Shown in pieces: positions 13,150 through 24,200 of a stretch of 64,000 nt of DNA; the stretch's first letter is position 1, and each line of letters begins with the position of its first letter. A program made the translations under genes and the position numbers. The stretch covers positions 62,001 to 126,000 of the forward strand of contig JAGQDJ010000040.1 of assembly GCA_022885665.1 (NCBI GenBank), in the 5' to 3' direction. The DNA comes from Triops longicaudatus (Eukaryota > Arthropoda > Branchiopoda > Notostraca > Triopsidae). The notes under the pieces are model-generated. The model made no database searches and was not told the DNA's origin. It was given only the letters and a program-made list of their open reading frames with translations.

Positions 13150-13593
13150 TTACGTGAAGCGTAGCTTTTCTCTATCCGTTCGATGAGGGACTGTTTTATG
13201 TATGGGACCGTGAATTCGTCTTGATGGCAGCTTTACGCTCTGCTCTGTTGGTATAACACAACGGAGGAAACACAACGCGTTCGATTGAAAGAACACTTCC
13301 GTACGAACGCAGCAAATCGGTAACGATCGGATCACAAATCCTGGCATGCGTCTACAGCTCTTCACCCTATTGAAAGATTTTTTCCCTATCGTTTCCATAC
13401 CTTCACTCAATAGTTGCACTACTGGAAATGAGCAATAACCCACTTCCACTTCAATCACCCAATCCTTTATCTGTTTCGTGGGGGGAGAAAAATCAGTAGC
13501 CTGAGGGTAAGATTCGGACAAAGAAAAATAAGCCTGCGATATGTAAATTTGAAATATTTTATACATGCAGATTTTATACACAAGATCATGCAA
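13150..13593 (-). CDS. Weak candidate terminal exon, unrecognised
   Basis: The frame is open for more than 120 codons on the minus strand, from a plausible acceptor (TTTACATATCGCAG, ending near 13529) to a stop at 13150. The product is Cys- and Arg-containing (SCRRMPGFVIRSLPICC) and matches no family I know. A short methionine-initiated frame lies upstream on the same strand near 14009-13873, but I could not join the two with a good donor. It could be a noncoding transcript or chance. Confidence 0.15.
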   Translation of the reverse strand: MHDLVYKICMYKIFQIYISQAYFSLSESYPQATDFSPPTKQIKDWVIEVEVGYCSFPVVQLLSEGMETIGKKSFNRVKSCRRMPGFVIRSLPICCVRTEVFFQSNALCFLRCVIPTEQSVKLPSRRIHGPIHKTVPHRTDREKLRFT

Positions 13594-14240
13594 ATAAGAT
13601 GGACTATTTTATGCGTCAGAAGCAAACTATGTCTTCAGCAGAGTTGTCATGCAACACAGTACCAAAGCCATCACGGCAGTTTTTTAAAGTACATTACTTT
13701 GCTTTTGTTACTAACGTTCATCTTATGGGACTGTTACGAAAAGGGAAACGTTAAGAAAATAAAAATATTCCTTTTACCCGTAAAGTAGAATGCACGAGAT
13801 TGACCGTTTACAGTGAACGCTGAAATACCCTTCAGAAACCTAAGTAACATGAGAAAGTCTCACAAGCATTTACTGCTTGCGTGACTTGGGCAGGAAGCTT
13901 TCCTGGCTTCCCACATTGTACTTGAAAAGATAGTTTTTCGTGCTAGCTACTGAAACGATACGACCACTGAAGAGTGGTTTCCACAGCTTCCAGGCGACGT
14001 TGAGCATCTTACTGTGTCATCGTATCTTCCCCTTCCGAAAAGAGAGTTGCGCTGAACGAATCAGCTCAACATCGGAATACCGCTGAAGTCGGGCGGTCTC
14101 CATTGACTGTGACAGACAAGGAGGCAGAACCAGCAGTTCTCTAGCGGTTTTAGGTGACTGTGAACGTACAAGCGGTCGGTTTAACGAGTAAAGTACTTCT
14201 GAGAAGCTCGCTTCTTTGTCCACAAAGCACTGTCCACATT

Positions 14241-16022
14241 ATGGGTAATTATCAAGCCAAGATCCCAACTGTACATACCGCACGTCTGAGTCTCAAGCAT
14301 AAAGGCAAACACATTGACCAAATAGCGCAATTGTCGACCGACCAGCGCAGCGAAGAGACAGAAACCTCGCAAAAAGAACTGGAAGATATTGGCATGCAAA
14401 GTGTAAACCAAGTCCAGGAACAGCAAGACAAAGAAGACAATGCGTCCAAGGAAGAATGCCCGGGGCTTACGGAAAATCAAAAAAAAATTATCGTCGATAC
14501 GTGGAAAGTGTTGGAAGAAGACATTGCACGAGTTGGTGTCATCGTTTTTATCAAGTACGTAAATCGTAATGAAATATGTAGGATTATACCTCATAACTGA
14601 TAATTTGGCTAAGGAGATGAAAGACGGACGATTGACTTACTGAAGTACTTAATGACTTTTATGGAAGCCCCGAGCGTCGAAAATAAGCCAGAAAAATAGT
14701 GTGTGTTGACGCCTTTAAATTAATTTAAAATACACGCGAGTACACATTTTCATGACAGTTAAACTTGCTTTTAGTAATGTATTTATTTGTACTTTGCGAT
14801 CATGCGATCATTTCCTCGTTTTGGTCGTACAAAGTAAGCGAAGAAAACTACCTGCAATTGTTCATTCTTATAACTTTAATATACAAGGTGCAGAGAGAAA
14901 AATAGGCCTATATTTCAGACCGTGATCTGGAAAATACGTGACAAGTTTTTTAAAAAAAATCCTTGCTAGGCATTAACAGACAAAAAGCCTTTTAATAATT
15001 CATTATACTGGGTGCAGCAATCCAAGCGGGAAAAATTGAATGAGAAAGGCAATTTGAGCTCGTCGCTGTTAATATAAATAGCTCGTTAAAAGGCTTTCAC
15101 GAATTTGTATATTTCTCCGTCGTAGTTTGTTCGAAACGCATCCTGACGTCCAAAACGTATTTATGCCTTTCAACGGAGTAATATTGGAGGATCTCAAACA
15201 AAGCAAGCAACTTCGAGCGCACGCTCTCAGGTATTCTGCATAATTTACAAATTTCCGTTACATCATAAAGAAAAAGCAGTATCTTGCTAGTCATTGTATG
15301 CATATGCAGCAAGCTATTATTAGTAAACGATTTGCGACAACTTTTGTGCATTCACCCAACAGAGCTGTTCATTGTTTTTCATTCGCTACTTATCAAAGTT
15401 CTTGTTCTTTATGCCACTTTGAACAACTGTTTGTTAACAATTTCTATTTTTGTTATCAATCGATCTCCTACTTTCGTTTCTCGGCGGAAAAAAATGTGTT
15501 CTTTTGTACCATGTTTGATTCTCGTAGACGTTCTTTCGTATCCTATCTGGGATTGTCCTTGTTTGCTACTTAAACACAAAAGGCTACTCGTGGTGGACTC
15601 GCGCTATGCAAGAAAAAATAATACGAAGATCGGGATTGCTTTCAGGGTGATGGGTTTTGTTCAGAAAGCTGTCGCCAGACTCAACGAGCCGCAAAAACTC
15701 GGAAAGCTACTTCAAGAGCTGGGAAAAAACCACGTTGTGTACGGTGCCAAAGCGGAGTATATGGATGTAAGACAAAATAGATAAGGTCGATGAAGGTTTT
15801 ATCCAAGTTATATAATGATCCCCCTCCCCCGAAATTGTCTAGTTCGTTGGACCACAGTTTATTGCAGCTATTCGCCCCTCGCTAGAAAAGGAATGGAATG
15901 ACGATATTTACGAAGCTTGGACTCAGTTGTTTCGCGTAATAAGCTATATTATGAAAGAAGCCATGGAAGAGCCTTCAGGCTTGGAAACGGCGACGCCAGT
16001 GACTGAAAAAGAATTGTCTTGA
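14241..16022 (+). CDS. Globin X, membrane-anchored type
   Basis: Haem globin of the globin X clade, an ancient animal globin thought to act in redox or membrane protection rather than bulk oxygen transport. Four exons: 14241-14554, 15126-15230, 15646-15766, 15843-16022, giving 239 residues. The globin fold starts at LTENQKKIIVDTWK, preceded by an acidic, polar extension of about 75 residues. The distal histidine sits in LRAHALRVMGFV and the proximal histidine in LGKNHVVYG. The helix C/CD region FETHPDVQNVF is conserved. The protein begins MGNYQAK, a glycine-2 context typical of N-myristoylation, as described for globin X of other animals. The chosen ATG follows an in-frame open stretch and is the one that yields this signal. 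No close globin duplicate is present in the window. Confidence 0.9.
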
Positions 16023-17289
16023 AACTGTGATAAAAATGCAACATGTTTTGTATATTTACAAGAAACCACTGATAAAAAACAGCTTGCATGATTGTATAAA
16101 AAAACTGTCGAAGGGTTCACTATTTATTTCAAGACGGTGTTTCCTAAAACTTGAATAGTTCATAAAGGCCAAGACACGCGATGGCTACAAATCCTGCTTT
16201 ACAATGTCTCAGATCGAAACGTATGATCCTCGTTCATTTCTATTTGGCCACCACATTGGAAAACTGGACACGCTCAATAAATACACTGTGCGTCGTGCTT
16301 GACGTCTTCAATATCTGTCGTTATGAAACAGAAGAACCTTCCTGACATACAAAGCTACACACCAGAATTGAATATGTGACGATTGGTTTCTTTATCTTAC
16401 TCTTTTGGCTTGGAAACATAATGCAGTATATGAAGAGAAAAATAATAAAACTTGTTTTAGAGGTCTCAATTACGGTGACTAGGGCATGTGCAACGCATAT
16501 CTGCTGAAAGACTGTCGAGGAAGATATTCCAAACCAAGTTGACCTACAGAAGACCCATAATAACGTGGTAGGCCTCGTAAAAGGTGGCAAGACTATCCTG
16601 CCAACCTTTGTTACGAGAGGCTCGGCATTCCACCCTCCGAGCTTATGTCCGTGACCTTAGATAGGGCTAATTTGAGGACACTCCTAAGCTTGCTCGAACC
16701 ACGACCCCAGTAATGGGAACAGTGGTTTCGAAGAACGCATGTATACAGCATTGTGTACTAAAGCAAAATGAAAGAAGAGGCAGCGATCTATGCTCACGCC
16801 CTTATCTAAAAAAGGGAGATAAACACACAAAGAAAAACATAAAATGGAGGTAATCGAGACAGAATTTCGTAACAGGGAAAAGATTCCCGCTTCGACAACG
16901 GAAACTTCGAAACCCGTATTTTCAAGAACGTGACAGAAAGCTGGCATGAAGGGTTAGGAAAATAATATCTGTAACTTATTAATCATAAGGTAAAGTGGGT
17001 CGGTTTCGTACTCATCCAAAGCACGGTTTCTGTTCTGATTGTTGTTGTCCCCGAAAAATAAGCCGATACCAAAGCACTGAGTCTAACTCGCACAAGAATT
17101 GTTTTTCTTCAGCTACACCGCATGAGTCAGCAATGCATGTCTAGAAACACTCGTCTGGGAAGTGAAGGAATTTGCTCCACGGAAATGTCCGATAACCACG
17201 TAAACCGAGGAAATTGCGTGCTTAATACTTGCATAACTGAAAGATCGTTTAAATTGTTCAGACAGTATTGTATATCACTGTGCTCAAAT
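16023..17289. other. Spacer downstream of globin X
   Basis: Should contain the globin X 3' UTR and the upstream region of the tentative gene that follows. A short open frame at 17122-17289 could be a 5' exon of that gene, but splicing is unresolved. Nothing else can be supported. Confidence 0.5.
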
Positions 17290-18106
17290 CAGCTATACGG
17301 AGAGGAGTCCTGCTTCAATTTTGCGAAGATTACTACGAACAGAAGATGCTTGTTTTGTCCATTTACACAAGTGCATAAAAGCGGTGAAACAGCTTGAGAA
17401 CGAAGTGGCAAATTTTATTCTCAAACTAGCGCCAGAAGTCAAGATGTGCTTGTTATTGTATATTTACGATTATGTACCATTAATGCTCAGTACTATGACC
17501 AAACCATAACCGATTAGCCGCGTTTTATGTGAGAGCGTTTATTTGTCACTTTCATAGTGCCAAAACCCGATGATTTCCAAAGCCTTCGGTTTAATAGTTC
17601 AAGCGTGTCGGTAGACGTTTCGCACACAGCTCTATGTACATATCTGGCGTCAAGAACGACCGGACATGCCATTAATTCGCTCTTCAGCTGTTCCAACTAT
17701 GATTTTTTACCTCAAACTTTGAGACAGAAATTGTTGATCTAACAAGAACTGGGAAAGCTTACGGGTCTGCTCGTAAATCGGAAAAAAATGAACGTGACGG
17801 TTATTACTTCTCGTAGAACAGACGTTTACAACAGACGCTCTTTCTCACCCAATGCAGCGTTGGTGAATGCTAGCGACGGGCACAAAATAAAGGATCTCAG
17901 CAAACATCTCCAACTTGGCAGTTCAGCTTTGCTCGTTAGGAGACTTGGTTGCTTACCATTCCAAACGCGCCATCCTAAAACTGTGCTTTACTCCTCTAGC
18001 CGTCCCACAGTGCACCCACATTTCTATCGACAAAATCCTCTTTACATTCAGCAGTAATGATGCCACAAGATTTTGGGTGCTATCATTATATATCCTCTTT
18101 TATTAG
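17290..18106 (+). CDS. Tentative p31comet (MAD2L1BP)-like HORMA protein, exon structure unresolved
   Basis: Four open segments, read together, resemble the order of conserved blocks in p31comet, the Mad2-binding protein that works with TRIP13 to switch off the spindle checkpoint. The segments are: about 17321-17480 (HKCIKAVKQLENEVANF, then LAPEVK and a hydrophobic strand); 17557-17690 (PKPDDFQSLRF, then SVDVSHTALCTYL); 17758-17830 (MNVTVITSRR); and 17900-18106 (DLVAYHSKRAILKLCF, then ISIDKILFTF). The resemblance to human blocks such as RKCQQALAELE and SPKEFYELDL is from memory and weak at any single site. Several joins lack a good splice donor, the start codon is not identified, and the frame choice near 17880-18057 is uncertain. 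It would end about 140 nt from the RAB3GAP2 stop, in convergent orientation. Confidence 0.4.
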
Positions 18107-18245
18107 GGTCATAAACTTTTTTAATTCCGTGCTTAGCAGGTTTCAAATACAGAATGCAACAAAATCCGTTCAGCTCACCAAATTAAACGAATTGATCCAT
18201 ACACAAAATTCGCGTACAGGCGACGCAACGAAGGGGACATTTGCA

Positions 18246-21200
18246 TCACTTCACAAACTCGTCCATGGCATCCAGAAACTGTAACGCTATGCTTTCCAGG
18301 TCTGGCGTGTTTGGCAAACGAGGAATTGCGAAATTCAATAGCGGCTTAACCGAAAGTATAGTGACGGAAGTTTCCGGCGAAGGAAGTTCCTTTTTATAAA
18401 AGTGTACCAAGAAGTTAAGACAAATATTAGTTTAATCGTAGAAATGAACAAAACATTACTTACTTGAGACTGTAGCCAAAAGGAGACTTCAGGTGACAGC
18501 GTAGATAATTTCTGTGCAAAATTTGTTGATGTATGTAGTATGTGCTTGAGCCTGCCTCCGGCAATGCTCAATAAAACAGTTCCTAGCGAAATGTCATTCA
18601 CTGATGGCAATACCTATTAAACCAATGAAATAGTTCGTTCGTATAAAAATATCTCACTAAAAATCAACAATCAACAGACGCGTACGAAAATAAATACCAC
18701 AAACGCATACAAACACAAACAAGAAAGAAATAACTAAGCTTCTTACGCAAAATTGTCAGACTTACTTCTTCCGCAATACTGTCGAACCCATATCTATATA
18801 ACTCCTCGATATACTTCAACCGCAGATGGTCACAGTCCACATTCACCATTTCCCTTGCCAGTTTCATTATTCTACCAATGTTTTTAGATAACGATGTGTT
18901 CTACGGGACACAATTAAATTTGGGCCATGTTTTATTGCAGTAAAAAATGCTAATACTTGAAGCTCATGGGCAGCTAATTGCACCGAGGCAGCAATGGCTT
19001 GTTGCAAGAATAGTTTTCTATTACTTGCCGATACCGGGTCTACCTCAAAATTTGGCAAAGGCGGATGTGTATGCAGCTCCTTAAAAAAAGCATTTCTCCC
19101 CTAGAAACAAGACAAATGCAGGCAATCAGGAAACCACAGAAACCCTAAAACTTGCTGAGCTTCGCCTAGCATCTCTTACAATACTCGAATCGAAGAGCGC
19201 TAACACGTTTATCCCTTTAGTGCCAAGACTAGCAATCAAAATCAAGGCTGCGACAAGCTGTTGGTGCAACAAGGCCAAATCAATATTCAACAAGCGTTGT
19301 CGAATAGCGACTTCCCACAGCGGCGTTTGGCCTTCTTCTTCTCGGGGCCACAGGTCGTCGTAAACAATTTTCGGGGGTTGTTCCAACTCCAGTGCCATGG
19401 CGGCCTAGAACAATGACACGTACTAAGCCGTAAATATACATTAATATAAGAGTCTTAAAATTGCATACCTCAATGCATAAATCTAATATCTCTTCCGTGC
19501 ACAGTAAAAAAGGTATGACATGTTCAGATGATGCGCCTAACGATCGCTTAACGTTGCTCCCCTTCGGTAATCGACCCACCTTATCCATTAACTGAGTTAC
19601 GAGTACTAAATGAGGCCCCAGGAACATAGACCACAGCAAGCGACATATCCCTGAATACCAAAGCTCATTAACGCACGTGATCAAACATTAGTTATGGCGG
19701 ATTTACCGTGTCTGACGATCGCCGACGAAACTTTAGATACGTGCGTGACGGCCCGTTGCAAATATTGCACATTCTCCAGATCTTTGTTCCACTGCGCTGC
19801 ATATTCCAGCGCACCAGAAATGAGTAGTACATCGGTCCGGGTACTGCACGGTAACCTCGTCTTCACTGCATCCAGGAGAACTAAATTTCAAGCACCACAT
19901 TGAAATATTAGATAAATGTAACGCAGAGAAATAACCTCGAACGATAGTGATGTCGTCAGGATTCATGTCACCCGTATTTGCACTCGACTCTGATGACTCT
20001 GGCTCCTCATTATCAAACAGTACAGGAACCAAGTTAATGTTATTAGCAGCTACCCATCTCCCGATCATTTCTGAAACAGAGCCTGCAGAATCCAAGCAAA
20101 ATTACAAAAACGTTCTCCTTCTTTTCCTCGATGCAAACTGTGTTTGATTTGTGTCAATGGCGGTATACCTTTTCCTTTGGAAATAATGGAAGCTAACGAA
20201 ATATTGAGTTCCTCTTTCAACCATCCATGCTTATTCTGCGGTTCATATGTAAGGAAGGTCTGAAGTGCGAGGACGTCTTCTAGTTGTCGAATAATTAAAT
20301 TCCACTGGGCTGCATCCATAGACAAGGATTCCCACTCGGAAAAACTTTCGTCCTCCAGATCTACGCCAGCGCCCTGCATTATTTCCTCCTTCTTCTGCTT
20401 CTTTTCTGAGAGAGTTTCATCTTCAAGGGAGTTACATATAGAGCGGCAGATCAAAGACAAACTATAGGCTCGCGCCAACTGGTTTGCTTTACGCACCGCA
20501 TTTTGTACTTGAACCCAGAAAGGAGAAACTTGATTGGTTTCGCCACAAGATGTTCCTATGCCACGCAAAAAAAAAAGCAAATTTACAAGGTACAAGAAAA
20601 AGTAGTCCAGCAAAATTGGATTCTAACTTTACCGGAAAATGCGCACACCGACGCCAGCATGGTGTGAAACTTTAAGGCTGTGGAAGCGCAAACTTGTTTG
20701 GAAATTTCCAGCCCATTATTCTCTAATGGAATGCCGCCCAACCAGAATTCGACTCCTAATAAAGCCAACTCTTCCAAGTTAGCTTGGCTGTTTTTCGCAG
20801 AAATGGCCCACTGCGTCACTGCAGTGCTGCTCTTCAAGCAGCAACAATATATAAAGCGTCCTAGTACAAGATGTACCGCAGCTTTTAGTGGCGTACATTA
20901 TTTGACAACTAACTCACCGAGTCGAGCTCTATTTCGTAGTGTTAATGAAGTGTCCACGTGAACTGCAACAGACGACGCTGAATCGCCCACTCGCCAACTT
21001 CGCAGAAACTCCCACCAAGCAACAGTTTCCACGTGGGACTCGGCTCTGTCAAATTTCATAGCTCTCAGAAAAGTATCGGTCTCTTGGTCATTTATTTTTA
21101 AAGCAGAGGGCAAATCCTGTAAAGGAGACAGAATGACAATAAAGCTTTACTATATCTGAACAAAAACCTGTAGTGCACAATTACTTGCAAGCTAAGATCT

Positions 21201-24200
21201 TCAGCAGCGGTTACTATATCGTAATCGGGTGGTCGTTGTTGGAATTCTTGAAGGACCTCGTACCAATCGCAAAGCTTTCTTAAGGAGACGCATTTCATCT
21301 GCAGAACCCGTCCCTCAGGATCTAAATTATCTATATGTCAAGGGTCATTAGTGTTTCAGGTTTCAGGCGTAATTTAAGGAAGAAACCTGAATGCTCGAAA
21401 TTGGAGATAAGCATATCCAAGACGGACATAACAAACGACAACGGCAAGGCTTCGTTATTTAGAACGCAATCCAAGGCTTGAGATTGAATACTCGCACTTT
21501 TCAATTCCAGAAGTAAATCTTGATTAAAGGTGGCTACGTCCTGTCGTACGCTACGCTTGATCTGCTCCAGAACATGCAACTCTTTGCTTTTTTGCTGGCT
21601 TACGCCCCTTTATACATGAAAAAATAAGTAGGATAAAAAGCGCAGTTATATGTGTACCGTAACGCGCAGTGAAAAGGAACTGATATCGAGTACATCTTTC
21701 CTTCAGGGTCCATGAAAAGGCAAGGAAGACTTTCTTCCTCGCTACTGACTTCAGATTGCATTACTGCGGTATTGATCACTTGGAATTCGGAATAAAGCAA
21801 CCTACGAACGACGACGGAAATTTTCTTTTGGAAAACAACGTTGAAAATGAAACTGATCTACCATGCAATACCTTCCACCTTTGGCCACGTTAAACGCTGC
21901 AACTCGTGGCCCTTGTTGTGCTGCCCAGATTTCCAGTAAACCACGCTTAGGGACGTATATCACTAGGAAATTGACCGCTCGCCCATTCTGTCGATTTCCG
22001 TGAAAATCCTCCGAACCGGATTTCAAGTAGGTAGGGTCCTTGCTTTCTATCCAAGCACACTCCGCGTCGCGGTATCCTAGGATATGAAAATGTAACAGAA
22101 ATTATTAAGACTCTGTAACACAAGTATCTTTTACACGTAAATTTTTAAGTTTTCATACACACGACTAACAACACTAAACAAAAGCAGTCACTATGACAGT
22201 TCCTTGAATAAACAAAAGGTAAGAAGGCACGGGGCGCTATGGGATTGATTACATAAAATAAAATATGTCCTCCATACGATACACGTATCTTGAGAGGAGA
22301 CACTGAGTATCCGTTGCATCCCTCCAAGACAGCATGATTCGGATGAACTTCAAACAAGCACGTACCTGAACAATAACTTTTCCAAAACGTATCATAAGAC
22401 TGGGATTTACTTTGAAAAAGTTTAACGGGTGTTTACTTAGTTATTTTATTCCTTTGTTTGCTTGAAGTTCTTAAGTCGAGTTACAGCATTAGAATGCTTT
22501 CTTGTCAAGAATGGTGCTCACATTCTAGTCCTAGATGTTCCAGAAGGAGAAACTATTCTTGGGTAGGCTCATAGGTATTTCTAAGCTAAACTCTTACAAA
22601 AAAAAAAACTTTAAATAAATTCAATACGCTTATAACACTGGCTACAAACTTCAACATATATGTTGATACTTGTTATGTTTGTTCGATTTCTCTCCCATGA
22701 GCATTCCTAACATGCTTTTTTCAAACTCCTCCGATCTAAACATCGGAACAGAAAGAAATCGACGTGGATACTTTGTATCCAATTCTTTAAAGCTTTCTTT
22801 TAGTAATGCATCTTATATAGACATGACAGCTTCCATAGATCAAGACCTAAGAGCAAACTGGTTCGCGTAAAACCTGGACCTAAGAGCCTTGAAAATCTCA
22901 TGAATAAATAATTTCATGCGGCTTGTACCTTTGTATTTACGCATGAGCGCTAAAAGCATGCCCACAACGAAATCTCCTACATCTGAACTTTATTACGTAG
23001 GTAATTGTGGGGACGCAAATCACAGTACATCTTATAAGCTAGCTGAATGTACCCAGGATACTTGTTTAAGTTCAAAAGAGCAGTACTGTTCCAACAAGTA
23101 ACTTAACGTATTATATTATCCTACGCTGCGTGAACCTTACACCTCCGTTCCGACTCTATTAATTAATTAATGGAATAATTTCATTATTTCAGAAATGAGC
23201 GAAAATTGCAAAACAATGTTTCCGCCCGGGATCGAACCGGGGACCTTCCGCGTGTTAGGCGGATGTGATAACCGCTACACCACGGAAACTTGATTTCTGA
23301 GCTGATTGTTACTTTACGACCGTTACGTCAACGCAAATTGACATTTATTTTCACAGAACATTGGAATAAAAATTGGAAGAGGCAATCTTGGGATCGCAAA
23401 ACACCAATAATTCTGGACAACGAACGTCACGTATGCCAAAAAGACTGACAGAGACCTCCATGCACCTAGAACCATTTCATTTTCACGCAAATTGATGAAA
23501 TGGCGAAAATATGCTAAAATTAAAACTAAAATGTGAAAACTATTGTTTCCGCCCGGGATCGAACCGGGGACCTTCCGCGTGTTAGGCGGATGTGATAACC
23601 GCTACACCACGGAAACTTGAAGATCAAACCCTACAAAGACAAGGCGCTGCAATTAGAGCGTTCTCCATGCCCCGGTAGAGATTGATTTTAAAGCTCAAAC
23701 GTCGGCTTCTTTCACGCGGAGACTCAAGACGTGAAAGATTTTCCAATAAGATGTTCGCCCTTTTTTCACAGCTAACAAATTAAGATCTGTTGCAAATGGC
23801 AGAATTGAGGTTAAGGGTTTAACTATCTAAAAAAGAACAGTTTTAAAATGATATTGTGCGATCGAAAAGCTACCGGGAATGTTTTTAAAAAATCACACAA
23901 GTATGAGCTAAAAATCAAACTTCTAGATGCCTTAAGCTCCCAACTGTTTGTGTATATCTGTGTGCAATGACTTGTAATTCCGTGATATAGACACATTCGG
24001 TACTAAAAAAGCCTTTTTTTCACATTCAGTGGGACTTACGCAAGAGGTAGGGGAGAACGGGGCACGTTTTCACCTAAGGCCTGTGGAGCTTAGTTTTAAA
24101 AATTCTCAATTCTTTCTTAGGCTGTTTGTTAGCTTGCCCATTCTACTTTCTCTGTGAATTTTTTTTTTCGATTGCATGACGATAAGGGATATATTTTACA

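Larger units (their letters stand above)
9359..14240. other. Gene-poor region between COQ8 and globin X
   Basis: Nearly 4.9 kb with no coding region I can support well. Two minus-strand open frames (9640-9930 and 13150-13593) look less random than the rest and are listed separately as weak candidates. A run of 13 G lies at 10760-10772. Otherwise this is unremarkable AT-rich sequence. Confidence 0.55.
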
